64,000 nucleotides of DNA from Streptomyces californicus (GCF_000717645.1 NZ_JNZZ01000019.1:1-64000); one strand, 5' to 3'. Positions 44,136 to 54,036 are shown, numbered from the stretch's first letter. The notes: generated from the sequence alone by a model not told the origin. Translations and numbers: made by a program.

Positions 44136-47100
44136 TCAGGGGTTCTTCTTGACGTACAGCTTCCACGCCTTGTCCGGGAACACCCATCCGTGCCCGAGGA
44201 AGGACGCCTTGGTGATGTCCTTGAGCGAGGTGAACCCTTCCTTCTGCTGCGGCATGTAGTGGCCGGAGAAGTTCCTGACCATGGTGATCAGACCGGCCGC
44301 GCCGACCTCGAATTCGCCCGCCATCAGCACGGGCTTGTCCTCGGCCAGCGACGTGTGCCCGGGGTAGTCCTCGATCTCGTCCAGGTCGTCGTTGCTCATC
44401 GCGCGCAGTGTGCCGTCGAGACGGACGACGAAGATGTAGTCACCCGGGCGCAGGAACGCGCCGGCCGGGATTCCGGCGTCAGCCGGCACGGGGCCCTGGT
44501 CGGTGTGGTCGACCCCGGGGCGGTAGGGCCACCAGATGTAGGGGCCGCACTCGACTGAGGGGTCGTCGTCGGCGGCGGTGCTCCGGGCCCACGTACCGCC
44601 GGCATGGTTCGCCGCCGCTTCCGGCCGCCCCGCGGCCGAGACGCTCTTGCCGCCCTTGCCCGGCTTGTCGTCCGTGAGGCACTTGGCGCCCTTCTTGACC
44701 TTCTCCAGGGCCTCCTCGACCTTCTTGACCTTCTTGCGGGCCGCCGCGGTCTTGTCCAGGAACGCGCTGATGCCCAGGATGGCCTTGGTGATCTTGGGGA
44801 TCTTCCCGAGGAGCTTCGCCGCCTTGAGGACCGGCAGGTTGGAGATGATGGCCCAGATGCAGGTCGCGATGTCCGGGTCGTCGATGCACTCCATGATGTC
44901 GCCGGCGACGAGTTCGACGAGGATCTCGGCCCCGTTCTCCAGGAGGTAGTCGAGGAGGTCCTTGCCGGCGATCGCCAGCGCCGCCTCGTACTCCTCGGCG
45001 GAGATCCCGGCTTCCTCGAGCGCCTGCTTCACCAGGTCGGGGTCGGACTCCGGTGTGGTCGGAGCCGGTTTCGAGGCCGCCTCCTCCCGGGCCTTGCGCT
45101 CCTGTTCACGCTGGTACGCCTCGGCCCGTTCGGCGGCGGCGTCCGCTTCCTTCGCGTAGCTGTCGGCCTTCTTCGCCGCCGCCTCCGCGGACGTGGCGTA
45201 CTCCTCGGCGGAGGTGGCGAGCTGTGCGGCGTCGGCCGCGTCCTTCTCCGCCTGCGCGGCGGCCGTCTGCGCGGCGGTCGCCTCCCGCTCGGCCAGTGAC
45301 GCGGCGCTCGCCGCTGCGGTGGCGTGGTTCTCGGCCTCGGTGGCGGCCGTCCGGGCCCGGACGGCCTCGGCCTCGGCCCGGGTGGCTGCCGTACGGGCGG
45401 CCGCCGCGTCCGCGAACGCCTGGTCGGCCGCTTCCCTGGCGGCCTTCGCGTCCGCTCGTGCCTGCACGTCCGCCTTGTCGGCGCTCGCCGCCGCCGCTCG
45501 GGCCTTCGCCCCGTCCTCGGCGGCGTCGGCCGCGGACCGCATCGCCGCGACGGACGAACGGGCCGTGTCCGAGGACGAACGCGCCGCCGCGGCCGCGGCC
45601 TTGAAAGCGGGAGCCACCTGCGCGTTGGCCAGTTTCGCCGCGGCCTCCGCCGCCTCGGCCGCCCTGACGGCCTCCGCCGCGCGGGACTCCGCCTTGACGA
45701 CCTCGGCCTGCCCCAGCTCCAGCGCCGCCCTGGCCACATCGGCGGCGAAGTCCGCCGTGACGTCCGTGCCACTGAACGGCGCGGTCAGGGCGATCGCCGT
45801 GTTCGCGGGGTCGGCGATGCCCGCCGCCGTGGAGCGGGCCGACGCGGCGGCCTGGACGGCCACCGCTGACTGCACCCGGGCCATGGCCGCCTCGCGGGTG
45901 GCCCCGTCGGCCTCCTCCCGGGTGCGATGGGCGGCCTGGAGCGCGTGGTTGGCCTGGACGGCGGCCAGCCCGGCCAGCCGTGACGCCTCGTGCGCGGCGA
46001 TACCGGCCCGGGCCTCCTGCGCCGTGGCCTCGGCCGCCTTGGCGCCGGCCCGCTGCGAGGCGGCCCGGGTGAGGGCCGCCTCCGACTCCGCCCGGCCCGC
46101 CGCCGCGCCGGCGGCCGCTGCTGCGGCCTCCGCCTTGTTGGCGGCCGCGTTGGCGCGCGAGGCGTGCGCCGACGCCTCAGCGGCGGCGGCCCGTGCCCTG
46201 CCGGCCGCGCCGTCCGCCTCGATGGCCGCCTGCCGCGCCCTGACCGCCGCACCCGAGGCGGCGTCGGCGGCGGCGCGGGCCTGGCCTGCGGCGGTCTTCG
46301 CCGCGTTGGCCGCCGCTCGGGCCTCGGTGGCGGCGTTGCTGGCCTCCTGCGCGTGCTCGGTGCCCTGCGCGGCCGCGGCGAGAGCCTCCGCCGCTCTGGC
46401 CCGCGCCTCCTCCGCGTCGCGCAGCCGCTCGGCCTCGACGGCCTTGTCGCGGGCGGTCCGGGCTGTCCTCTCGTCGCCCCGCGCCTTCTGGTCCGCCTTG
46501 GCGGCCACACCCTCCTGGGTCTGTGCCTCGGCCCGCTTCTGCGCCGCCGTGGCCGCGGCCGCCTGGGCCTCCGCCCGCTTGGCCGACGCGGTCCGCTGCT
46601 CCGCCTCGGCGCGCAGCCGCGCCTCGGCGGCGACCTTGCTCTCCTGCTCGGCGCGCGCCCGTGCGACGGCGGCCAGTTCCTGCTCCCGCTGGGCGACCAC
46701 CCGTTGTTCAGCGGCCACCTTCGCCTGGCGCTGTGCCTCGACACGGGCGTCCCGCGTCTTCTGCGCGTGCGCCCAGGCGGCCTTCTCCGCCGCCTCGGCG
46801 TCGATCCTGGCCTGCCGGGCCTTGGCCGCTGCCGTGGCCGCGATCTGCGCCTGCCGTGCCGCGGCCGCGGCCAGCTGAGCCGCCGCCTTCGCGTGCTGCT
46901 CGGCGTTGGCCCGCCACTTGACGGCCTGCTGGGCGTGCAGCTCCGCCTCGCGGGCGGAGCCGAGGCCCGCAGCGTCGGCGGCGGTGGCGTCCACCGCGTG
47001 CTGGGCCGTGGCGGACGCGGTGGAGGCGGCGTCGGCCGCCGCGGCGATGTCCGTGGCCACCTCCGACCACTGCACACCGTGCGTCAGCCCGGTCTCCACC

Positions 47101-48176
47101 AGCACGTCCGCCTGGACCTTGGCCTGGCCGGCCGCGACCTGCGCCGCCTTCGCCGAGGCCGACGCGATGCCGACCTGGCGGGCGACCTCCGCCTTGACCG
47201 GGCCGTAGTCGGACACCTTCCTGCCGGCGCGGTCCGCGTCGAGCAGCCGGTCCGCCGCGCGTGACTGCGCCGCGGCCGCGCTCATCGCGTTCGAGGCTTC
47301 CTTGAGGGCCTTGACCGCCGCCCCGTGAGCCGTGATCAGTTTTCCGCGGGCGTCGGCGGCACGCGCGGTCTTCTCCGCCAGGTCGCGCAGCCGCTCCGCG
47401 GCCTCCAGGGCTTCCTGCTGCGCCTTCTCATGGGCCGCCCGGTCGTCGGCGTCCTTGGCGGCGGCGGCGAGATAGCCCTTCTCCAGATACTCCGCTATCG
47501 CCTTGTCGTCGTTCGTGGCCAGCACGGCCTGCGCGGTCCGCTTCACCTCGGGACCGCCGACCGCGACCAGCATCTCCACGCGCTTGCGGTTCTCGGCGGC
47601 GCGCTCCCGCTGGTTCTGCTCGGTCTCCTTGTCCCGTTGCCGGGCGATGTCCGCGCCGAACGCGAGGAAGTCGGCCCGGTCCCGGGCATCGCCCTTCAGG
47701 ACCCGTTCCACCTCGGCGTTGAAGAAGGGGCCACCCGTGCCGCGCAGCGCCTCGATCTTCGTCCGATTGTCCCGGTCGACTGCTTCCCGCTTGTCCTTCG
47801 CCCGTTGCCGGGCCTCGGCCTCGCCGCGCTCCAGGAAGTCACGGATGGCGTTGGGGTCGCTGCTCTCCAGTGCCGCCCGGGCGGCCTCGCGGACCTCTTC
47901 CTCCTCATCGAACTCGGCGAAGTCCTCGACGAGTTGACGGTCACGGTCGGCGCTCAGCGCCTCCAGTGCCGTGGGTGCCGGCGTGGGGCCGTCGGCCAGC
48001 GCGCTCACCACGTGGCGCAGAGCCGCGAGATCGGCCGGTGCGGCCGTGGGGGCGGCGGCCGACGCGGGGGCGGCCAGTCCGCCCAGCAGCGTCAGGGCGA
48101 CGAGCCCGGACAATGCCTTGGGAACGGTTTCGCGCATACGTCTGCGACGGCCCGGCGGTCGAAGTCTGCCCAGCAA
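44136..48176 (-). CDS. Giant secreted ALF-repeat/coiled-coil protein with toxin-like C-terminus
   Basis: 1346 residues. A signal peptide ends near ASAAAPTAAP (about residue 42). ALF-type repeats follow (about 75-260, e.g. EVREAARAALESSDPNAIRD and VKRTAQAVLATNDDKAIAEY). Residues about 270-1060 are an extremely Ala-rich coiled coil. A hydrophobic helical pre-toxin-like region is at about 1075-1160 (IMECIDDPDIATCIWAI). The final 150 residues carry HTSLAEDKPVLMAGEFEVG and a SGHYMPQ motif, a pattern seen at the end of polymorphic-toxin and effector proteins. I prefer the TTG start at 48176 because GGAGG lies six bases upstream; ATG 48137 is the alternative. Activity unknown. Confidence 0.75.
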   Translation of the reverse strand: MLGRLRPPGRRRRMRETVPKALSGLVALTLLGGLAAPASAAAPTAAPADLAALRHVVSALADGPTPAPTALEALSADRDRQLVEDFAEFDEEEEVREAARAALESSDPNAIRDFLERGEAEARQRAKDKREAVDRDNRTKIEALRGTGGPFFNAEVERVLKGDARDRADFLAFGADIARQRDKETEQNQRERAAENRKRVEMLVAVGGPEVKRTAQAVLATNDDKAIAEYLEKGYLAAAAKDADDRAAHEKAQQEALEAAERLRDLAEKTARAADARGKLITAHGAAVKALKEASNAMSAAAAQSRAADRLLDADRAGRKVSDYGPVKAEVARQVGIASASAKAAQVAAGQAKVQADVLVETGLTHGVQWSEVATDIAAAADAASTASATAQHAVDATAADAAGLGSAREAELHAQQAVKWRANAEQHAKAAAQLAAAAARQAQIAATAAAKARQARIDAEAAEKAAWAHAQKTRDARVEAQRQAKVAAEQRVVAQREQELAAVARARAEQESKVAAEARLRAEAEQRTASAKRAEAQAAAATAAQKRAEAQTQEGVAAKADQKARGDERTARTARDKAVEAERLRDAEEARARAAEALAAAAQGTEHAQEASNAATEARAAANAAKTAAGQARAAADAASGAAVRARQAAIEADGAAGRARAAAAEASAHASRANAAANKAEAAAAAAGAAAGRAESEAALTRAASQRAGAKAAEATAQEARAGIAAHEASRLAGLAAVQANHALQAAHRTREEADGATREAAMARVQSAVAVQAAASARSTAAGIADPANTAIALTAPFSGTDVTADFAADVARAALELGQAEVVKAESRAAEAVRAAEAAEAAAKLANAQVAPAFKAAAAAARSSSDTARSSVAAMRSAADAAEDGAKARAAAASADKADVQARADAKAAREAADQAFADAAAARTAATRAEAEAVRARTAATEAENHATAAASAASLAEREATAAQTAAAQAEKDAADAAQLATSAEEYATSAEAAAKKADSYAKEADAAAERAEAYQREQERKAREEAASKPAPTTPESDPDLVKQALEEAGISAEEYEAALAIAGKDLLDYLLENGAEILVELVAGDIMECIDDPDIATCIWAIISNLPVLKAAKLLGKIPKITKAILGISAFLDKTAAARKKVKKVEEALEKVKKGAKCLTDDKPGKGGKSVSAAGRPEAAANHAGGTWARSTAADDDPSVECGPYIWWPYRPGVDHTDQGPVPADAGIPAGAFLRPGDYIFVVRLDGTLRAMSNDDLDEIEDYPGHTSLAEDKPVLMAGEFEVGAAGLITMVRNFSGHYMPQQKEGFTSLKDITKASFLGHGWVFPDKAWKLYVKKNP

Positions 48177-49119
48177 GGAGAGCCTCCAGAGAATGAGAAT
48201 TCCGACCGGCCCGAAAGGAATGGAGGAGCGTCCGGGCAGGCTGTGGTCACACGGGCATGGCGATGCCCGTCTCCGTGCGTTCCTGGCCCGGGAGCCGCGC
48301 CGGCGCGAAGCCCCGCTTCGGGCCCGGTGGATGTCGGGGTATCAGTCCTGACTGTGTCCCGACGGCTTTATGGCATCAGTGAAGGAGAGGGAATTCGCGC
48401 CTGCGGATCAGGCGATCGAGTCGATTTCGCGGGGCGGGACCACCCGAGACCGAACAATGGCGCGGCACCCGGCAGCGAAGGTGAAATGGGCACTACGGGG
48501 CCTGGGCGCAGCTGTCGGTCATGCTTTTCCCCCTGCGGCTCGCCGCTCCCCAGCGCATGCACAACACGCCGGAGTGCGATGACCCCGGTGGTTCCCCTCC
48601 CAGCATGCCGACCGAGCAGGTCGGCTGCGTCACCGTAACCCCTGCGGAAGATCGTCGCAACGGGCGCCTGTGCAACCCGGGCGGAAAGAGACCGATTCGG
48701 CGATGGCTCAAAAGTCGCTGTACAGAACTGCTCCTGACGACACGTCACCTCTGTTGGCTGGCGTGAGTTCGCCGAGCCTCCGGGGCGTGTGCCCGGCCGG
48801 TGAGAAGCGCCGGGCCCGGGTGCCTCGCGGAACGGACCGCGGGTTCGTCGGCGGCATGTCGCGGAATGGGCGTTGCCGCGCCCGGCGTATTCCGAGTAAG
48901 GTCACCCTCACATCCGGTTGGAACGCCGGATTCGGGGGGAAATTAGTTCACTTTCAGGGGGATTCACCGGAGCTGTCGGCGCGATTACGTCGGTGATGAC
49001 GGCGCGCGCTCCGGTTTCCGCTCGCTTCCGCCAGGAGCGGGCGGTCCTTCCTGCTCAGATTTCACCCTGCATTCGTCAAGTCGCCCTCAGGCGACGGTAG
49101 TAGGGATCACGGAAACAGT
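48177..49119. other. 943-bp divergent intergenic region between ALF-type genes
   Basis: It lies between the divergent 1346-residue protein gene and the four-gene ALF/ricin operon and must carry both promoters. Small ORFs on both strands (for example 48368-48748) have poor codon use and no ribosome sites, so I do not call them. The base composition is less GC-rich than the flanking genes. Nothing else recognised. Confidence 0.5.
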
Positions 49120-50688
49120 ATGAAGAAGAGCTCTGTCCCGCCCGCGAGAGTGCGACGGACCGTCACGCGCGGCATCGTCATCACCACCGCGCTCGCCGCG
49201 ACGCTCGGCGCCACCGCCCCGGGGGTCCTCGCCGCCGGCCCCACGGCCGAGGCGTCGACCCGGGCCGCGGGCATCGGCACCACCGACACCCAGCGGGTGA
49301 ACGCCGCCGCCGTGGTCCGTCTCGACCCGACCGCCGACGTACTCCTGCTCAGCGACTACGACTTCATCCACGCCCTGTGGCAGAAGGCCAGGGACGCGGG
49401 GGAGTTGCTCGACTCCGTACGGGTCGCGGCCGAGCAGGCGATGTTCAGCTCCGCCCCGGCCGATCACGTGGCCTTCATCGTCACCGGCATCCATGACGCG
49501 TACCGGCTCGACCAGCAGCGGGAACGGGACAAGGCGGAGGCCGAACGAGCGGCCCGGCTCGCCAAGACCCAGGCGTTGCAGGTGGTGGGCATCCCCAGCA
49601 CCCCCGAGCTGCTGGCCCTCAACGACGACAACTTCATCCGTGCCGTGATCAAACACGCGGCCTCGGGCCCCGAGGTCCGCGCCGCCGGCATCCGCGCCCT
49701 CGCCGGAGAGCCGGCCGAGTGGCGCGAGTACATCGTCAACGGAGTGCGCGAAGCCCACCGGACCGATGTCGCCAACGAGCTCAAGGAGTTGGAGGAGCGC
49801 GACCGCGAAGAGGCCGAGCGGCAGCGGGAGCTGGCCGCGCGGAAGACCGCCGCCGCCCTGTTCCGCATCACGCCCACCGAGGGCATGCTCGTCCTCAGCA
49901 GCGACAACTTCATCCGCGAACTGCTCCGCCTGGCCCCGGCGGACCTGCACGGCTCCGAACTGTACGCGGCGGCCCAGCGCGCCGTGCTGAACCCGAGCCC
50001 GGACGCGTGGAAGGCGTTCATCCACACCGGGGCCGACGCGGCGTACAAGCTCGACGACGAGAACCGGCGCAAGAAGGCCGCCGAGGCGGACCGCCGCCTC
50101 GCCCTCCAGATCCAGGCCGCCGCCGAGAACGGCGGGATGCACCCGAACCTGGTCGCCGCCGCGAAGAAGGCGCTCGCCGGGACGGACGCCCAGGTGGCGG
50201 CGTTCCTCAAGGAGGACACCCAGTACCGCCTCAAGCGGCAGTCCATCCAGTCGCTCGACGTGGACGCCACCGGCTGGAACATCCGCCAGTCCACCGCGGA
50301 CAAGGGGGCGGCGTTCATCACCCCCGTCGACAGCAGGAGCCCGCTGGCCGACCGTGAGGACGCCACCTGGACGGTCGTGCCCTCCCTCGCCGGTCAGCCT
50401 GGCTGCTGGTCGTTCGAGTCGGTCCGAAAGCCGGGCTACTACCTCATGACCACCGCGTCCTCCCTGCGACTCAAGATCGCCGCCGACGACCGGACCTCGG
50501 CCTTCCGCACCGGCGCCACCTGGTGCAAGCGCAAGAACGGTTCGGCGATCGGGTTCGTCTGGGGTGTCGGACCGCAGGAGCGGTGGCTCGCCCACAATCT
50601 CGGGGACATGTACGCGATCACGTCGAGCGCCTCGGGCTGGGTCGAGAGGAGCGGGGTCTGGAAGGTCGCGCCGCCCCTCGCCCCCTGA
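49120..50688 (+). CDS. Secreted ALF-repeat protein with C-terminal AbfB domain
   Basis: 522 residues. A signal peptide ends near GVLAAGPTAEA. Four ALF-type repeats cover about 60-360; each has a LLxLxDxxFI block (LLLLSDYDFIHALW, LLALNDDNFIRAVI, MLVLSSDNFIREL). Charged helices separate them. The C-terminal 135 residues match an AbfB (arabinofuranose-binding) beta-trefoil: DATWTVVPSLAGQPGCWSFE, SVRKPGYYL and ATWCKRKNG. It is the first gene of a four-gene operon. The domain plan suggests a sugar-binding extracellular adaptor or toxin carrier. Function unknown. Confidence 0.8.
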   Translation: MKKSSVPPARVRRTVTRGIVITTALAATLGATAPGVLAAGPTAEASTRAAGIGTTDTQRVNAAAVVRLDPTADVLLLSDYDFIHALWQKARDAGELLDSVRVAAEQAMFSSAPADHVAFIVTGIHDAYRLDQQRERDKAEAERAARLAKTQALQVVGIPSTPELLALNDDNFIRAVIKHAASGPEVRAAGIRALAGEPAEWREYIVNGVREAHRTDVANELKELEERDREEAERQRELAARKTAAALFRITPTEGMLVLSSDNFIRELLRLAPADLHGSELYAAAQRAVLNPSPDAWKAFIHTGADAAYKLDDENRRKKAAEADRRLALQIQAAAENGGMHPNLVAAAKKALAGTDAQVAAFLKEDTQYRLKRQSIQSLDVDATGWNIRQSTADKGAAFITPVDSRSPLADREDATWTVVPSLAGQPGCWSFESVRKPGYYLMTTASSLRLKIAADDRTSAFRTGATWCKRKNGSAIGFVWGVGPQERWLAHNLGDMYAITSSASGWVERSGVWKVAPPLAP

Positions 50689-50733
50689 ACCCCGCCTGCC
50701 CGGACCACCGCACGAAAGAGATCGGACATCACC

Positions 50734-51255
50734 ATGGCACGGATCGCCCGTACCGCACTCACCGCAGCCGCCGGCCTCGCCGCCCTGCTCGGCGGCGCCA
50801 CCACCGCCCACGCCGAACCGAACACGACCTACTTCCGCTTCGCGGCCGAGCACAGCGGCAAATGCCTCACCGTCGCCGGCGGAAGCCTCGCCAACGGCGC
50901 CGCGGCCGTGCAGTCGACCTGCGCGACCGGCGACAACCAGTTGTTCGCCCTGAAGCCCGCCGGACAGGGCTACTTCATGATCCAGGCCAAGCACAGCGGG
51001 AGATGCCTGACCACGGGGGCCGACCTGAACTGGAAGGTCCAGCAGAAGTGGTGCACCTCCGACCTGTCCACTCAGCGATGGCGCATGGTGCTCGTCGACA
51101 TGACCACGGGCCTCCACCAACTGCGTCCTGTCGACCAGCCCGCCTACTGTCTGACCGTTCCCGACTACAGCACCGCCGACGGCGTACAGCCCGGCATCGG
51201 CCAATGCCAGAACGTGTCGCCCCAGCGCTGGACCGCGACGGCATCCGTCTCGTGA
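50734..51255 (+). CDS. Secreted ricin-type beta-trefoil lectin 1
   Basis: 173 residues: a 27-residue signal peptide (ending TTAHA-EP), then one R-type lectin domain with GKCLTVAGGSLANGAAAVQ, GRCLTTGADL and the QRWRM and QRWTA repeats (QxW motifs). It should bind a carbohydrate outside the cell. It is paralogous to the next gene and has no catalytic domain. Operon with flanking ALF genes. Confidence 0.85.
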   Translation: MARIARTALTAAAGLAALLGGATTAHAEPNTTYFRFAAEHSGKCLTVAGGSLANGAAAVQSTCATGDNQLFALKPAGQGYFMIQAKHSGRCLTTGADLNWKVQQKWCTSDLSTQRWRMVLVDMTTGLHQLRPVDQPAYCLTVPDYSTADGVQPGIGQCQNVSPQRWTATASVS

Positions 51256-51307
51256 CGACACCGCCATCCGTATCCCCGGAACAGGCGAACAGAAAGGAAA
51301 CTTCACG

Positions 51308-51829
51308 ATGGCACGGATCGTCCGAGCCGCGCTGGCCCTCGCGGCCGGCCTGACCGCCCTCGTCGGCACGACCACCACCGCCCACGCGGCCGACAAGACG
51401 TACGTACAGCTCCAGACGGCGAACGGCGGGTTCTGCGTGGGGGCGGCCCCCAACAACCAGACCTACCTGGACCTCTGCCACACCGACTGGATCTTCCCCG
51501 CCGTGTTCGAGTCCGTACGCATCGGCGACTCCACCTTCGAACTGCGCTGGGAGAGCAACGGCGACTGCCTCGAAGTGGCGGACGCCGGCACCGCCGCGGG
51601 GGCGGGCGTGCGCCTGGGCACCTGCTCCGGGGGCAAGCACACGCGCTGGCAGGTGGAGCTCGTCGACCCCGTCCGCAAGCTCTACCAGCTCCGGCCCACC
51701 CACGTCGAGGGCCGCTGCCTGGACATACCCAACAGCGAGGTGGTCCAGGGCAAGCCGGTGCGCCAGTGGACCTGCAACCAGACCGACGCGCAGCTGTGGC
51801 GCGTCAAGCCGATCGCGTGGCCCGCATGA
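51308..51829 (+). CDS. Secreted ricin-type beta-trefoil lectin 2
   Basis: 173 residues and the same layout as lectin 1: signal peptide MARIVRAALALAAGL to AHA-AD, then repeats with GDCLEVADAGTAAGAGVRLG, TRWQVEL and GRCLDIP, AQLWRV. Same length and matching N-terminus show tandem duplication followed by divergence. AAAGGAAAC precedes the ATG; the stop overlaps the next start (ATGA). Confidence 0.85.
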   Translation: MARIVRAALALAAGLTALVGTTTTAHAADKTYVQLQTANGGFCVGAAPNNQTYLDLCHTDWIFPAVFESVRIGDSTFELRWESNGDCLEVADAGTAAGAGVRLGTCSGGKHTRWQVELVDPVRKLYQLRPTHVEGRCLDIPNSEVVQGKPVRQWTCNQTDAQLWRVKPIAWPA

Positions 51830-52926
51830 GCGCCGGACGCCGGGCCGCGACGGCCCTGACCGTGGCCCTGCTGACCCTCGGCACTCCGCTCGCCGGGTCC
51901 GCCCCGGCCTGGGCCGACGCTCCGGGCACCGCCCGGGCCGTCGCCGCCGACGAGACGCCCGCCCTGTCCGCCCTGGCGGCCGAGGCGGCGCGCAACGAAG
52001 TCCTGCGCATCGCCAAGTCCGGGCTCCCCGCCGAGCTGCGCACCTCGGCGTGGAACGCGCTGCGCAGCACGCTCGGCGACGCCGCGATCGAGGCGTGGCT
52101 GGCCCCCGGCGGGGGCTACGACCTCGCCAAGCAGCGTCTGCGCGACACCCGGACCCGCAGCCGGCTGTTCTGCGAGCGGGTGGCGGCCACCCACACACCG
52201 GAGTTCTCGCCGCAGGTGAACGCGGCCGCCAGGACGGCGCTGAAGGGCACGGACCCCGACCGGGCCGCGTTCGTCAGCACCGGATACGAGCGGGCCCAGC
52301 AGCGCGACCGCGAGGTCAGGGCCGCCGATACCGAGCACCAGCAGGAAGTGGCCGCCAGGGAGCGGGACTTCGTCGCGGCGCTCGCCGCGACCGACCCCGG
52401 CGGCGAGGTCCGCACCGCCGCGCAGTGGGCGTTGCGGCCGGGCGCCACCGACGCCGACGTGGCGGAGTTCTTCGGCTACGGGTGGGCCACCGGCGCCACC
52501 CTCGACCTGGAGGGCCACCGGCTGCGGATCGCGGACGGGGAGACGCGCCGCCACCATGCCCTGACGCTGCTGCTCCGGAAGGCGCTCGCGGCGGAGGAGG
52601 CGCTCAAGGGCGCGGCCGACGCGGCGAAGGCGCGGGCCGAGGCCGAGGCGGCGTGGCGCTCGGTGGCGGACCAGGCCGGCGCCGCGTACCGGACCTGGGC
52701 GGACGAGCAGACCGCGGCCGCGGCGCAGGCCGAGCACTGGGCGGCGGTCGCGGCGGCCGCCGCGGAGGGCGCGGACGGGATCTGGAAGAACATCGCCGGA
52801 CCCGCCGGGGCCAACCAGCAGTCCTGGACGCAGGAGGGCGCCTCCGCTGCCGGGTCCGCCGCCTACTGGCAGGACATGCTGAAGCGGGCCGAGGAGAGCG
52901 AGGAGCGGGTGCGGGAGACGGTGTGA
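51826..52926 (+). CDS. Secreted ALF-repeat protein
   Basis: 366 residues with a signal peptide ending near GSAPAWA-DA. ALF-like repeats cover about 40-215 (e.g. LRTSAWNALRSTLGDAAIEA and VNAAARTALKGTDPDRAAFV). The C-terminal 140 residues are an Ala-rich coiled coil resembling the middle of the 1346-residue protein. It is translationally coupled to lectin 2 and is the last gene before a strong terminator. Confidence 0.8.
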   Translation: MSAGRRAATALTVALLTLGTPLAGSAPAWADAPGTARAVAADETPALSALAAEAARNEVLRIAKSGLPAELRTSAWNALRSTLGDAAIEAWLAPGGGYDLAKQRLRDTRTRSRLFCERVAATHTPEFSPQVNAAARTALKGTDPDRAAFVSTGYERAQQRDREVRAADTEHQQEVAARERDFVAALAATDPGGEVRTAAQWALRPGATDADVAEFFGYGWATGATLDLEGHRLRIADGETRRHHALTLLLRKALAAEEALKGAADAAKARAEAEAAWRSVADQAGAAYRTWADEQTAAAAQAEHWAAVAAAAAEGADGIWKNIAGPAGANQQSWTQEGASAAGSAAYWQDMLKRAEESEERVRETV

Positions 52927-52986
52927 CCCGCGCTTGAACCGGGGGCCTCACCGGGCACAGGGGGCGGGGGCTCGCCGGAACACCGG

Positions 52987-53033
52987 AACGCGGCTGTGCC
53001 GCGCGGTCGATGACCGCGCGGCACAGCCGCGTT
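52987..53033 (+). terminator. Very strong terminator after the ALF/lectin operon
   Basis: Perfect 22-bp inverted repeat (52987-53008 with 53012-53033) with a 3-base loop. Confidence 0.9.
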
Positions 53034-53336
53034 CGCGGATTCCCGGGCATCGCCTCCCGCGCGGAGCCCGGACGGCGGCACTTTCCGGCCGAAGCGCCGA
53101 CGGGACGTAGGGTGACGACGCGGGATCTATGCAGGTCAGGCGGTTGTTTTGGATTGAACTGCCGGGAGACGTCCATATGCTGGACAGCTTGCCCCGCCCT
53201 TCTGAGCTGCCCGAATGACCATTCGGTCGGCTCGAACGCGCGTCTGCGGCCGGAAGGCGGCCGTCGATGTGCGCCTACTGTCCGCATGCGTAAGACTCCT
53301 GACCGCAATCACGCACCCGATCAAGGAGCCCCTCTC

Positions 53337-53780
53337 ATGCGACGCATTCCGCACGCCACCTTCGCCACCCTCGCGGCCGGCGCGCTTCTGCTGGGCGGTC
53401 TCGCCGCCGCCACCGCGCAGGCCGCACCGGCGCGGGCGAAGAGCCTCTACGCGCCCTCCGCTCTCGTGCTCGGCGTCGCACGCGGCGAGGACCCGCTGAC
53501 CGCGACCGTCGAGCGGGCCGTGACGCTCAGCTGCGCCCCCACCGCCACGGGGACGCACCCGGATCCCGTCGCCGCGTGCAAGGAACTGGCCGAGGTCCGG
53601 GGGCAGTTCTCCGAGCTGGCCGCCGGCCCGTCGAACCGCACCTGTACCCGTCAGTGGGATCCGATCGTCGTGACCGCCGACGGCGTCTGGCAGGGCAAGC
53701 CGGTCCGGTTCAGCACCACGTACGGCAACGCCTGCGAGATGGCGGGCAGCACGAACGGCCACACGGTCTTCGCCTTCTGA
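53337..53780 (+). CDS. SSI-family subtilisin/trypsin-type protease inhibitor
   Basis: 147 residues: signal peptide to about residue 30 (ATAQAAPARA), then the SSI domain with its four Cys (CAPTATGTHPDP, CKELAEV, CTRQWDP and ACEM). The reactive-site loop is RTCTRQWDP. Aligned with SSI (CPMVYDP), P1 is Arg105, so trypsin-like proteases should be the target rather than subtilisin-type Met/Leu preference. GVWQGKPVRFSTTYGNACEM is strongly conserved. AAGGAG precedes the ATG. Confidence 0.92.
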   Translation: MRRIPHATFATLAAGALLLGGLAAATAQAAPARAKSLYAPSALVLGVARGEDPLTATVERAVTLSCAPTATGTHPDPVAACKELAEVRGQFSELAAGPSNRTCTRQWDPIVVTADGVWQGKPVRFSTTYGNACEMAGSTNGHTVFAF

Positions 53781-54036
53781 CCCACCCTCCCGCTCCACCC
53801 GGGTCCGGCCCCGGCGGCACCGGGGTGACGGCGTACGAGACCGTCCCCGTGCCCGCGTCGGACCCGCCCGCCCCACCCGGCGTGCCCCGCACACGCCCCC
53901 GTCCACGACGACCGGGAGCCCCGCGATCGCCCGAGCCGTTCCGCCGCGGCCGGCAGCGATCCGTCCCGGTCGGTTGCCGCACATCTCCCGGCCTCCCGGC
54001 CGACGCGCGCTCGGTCCGCCCGTCCGGCCCGGACCG

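Noticed and set aside
45193..46878. 561-codon plus-strand ORF opposite the giant coiled-coil gene
   Set aside because: It is a low-complexity Ala/Ser antisense shadow of the Ala-rich repeats, without start context or family motifs.
44136..48176. CRISPR or tandem DNA repeat array in the Ala-rich gene
   Set aside because: The repetition is in amino-acid composition only; the bases do not form regular identical repeats with spacers.
48368..48748. Small ORFs in the 943-bp divergent gap
   Set aside because: Codon use is not Streptomyces-like, no ribosome sites are seen, and no motifs are found on either strand.
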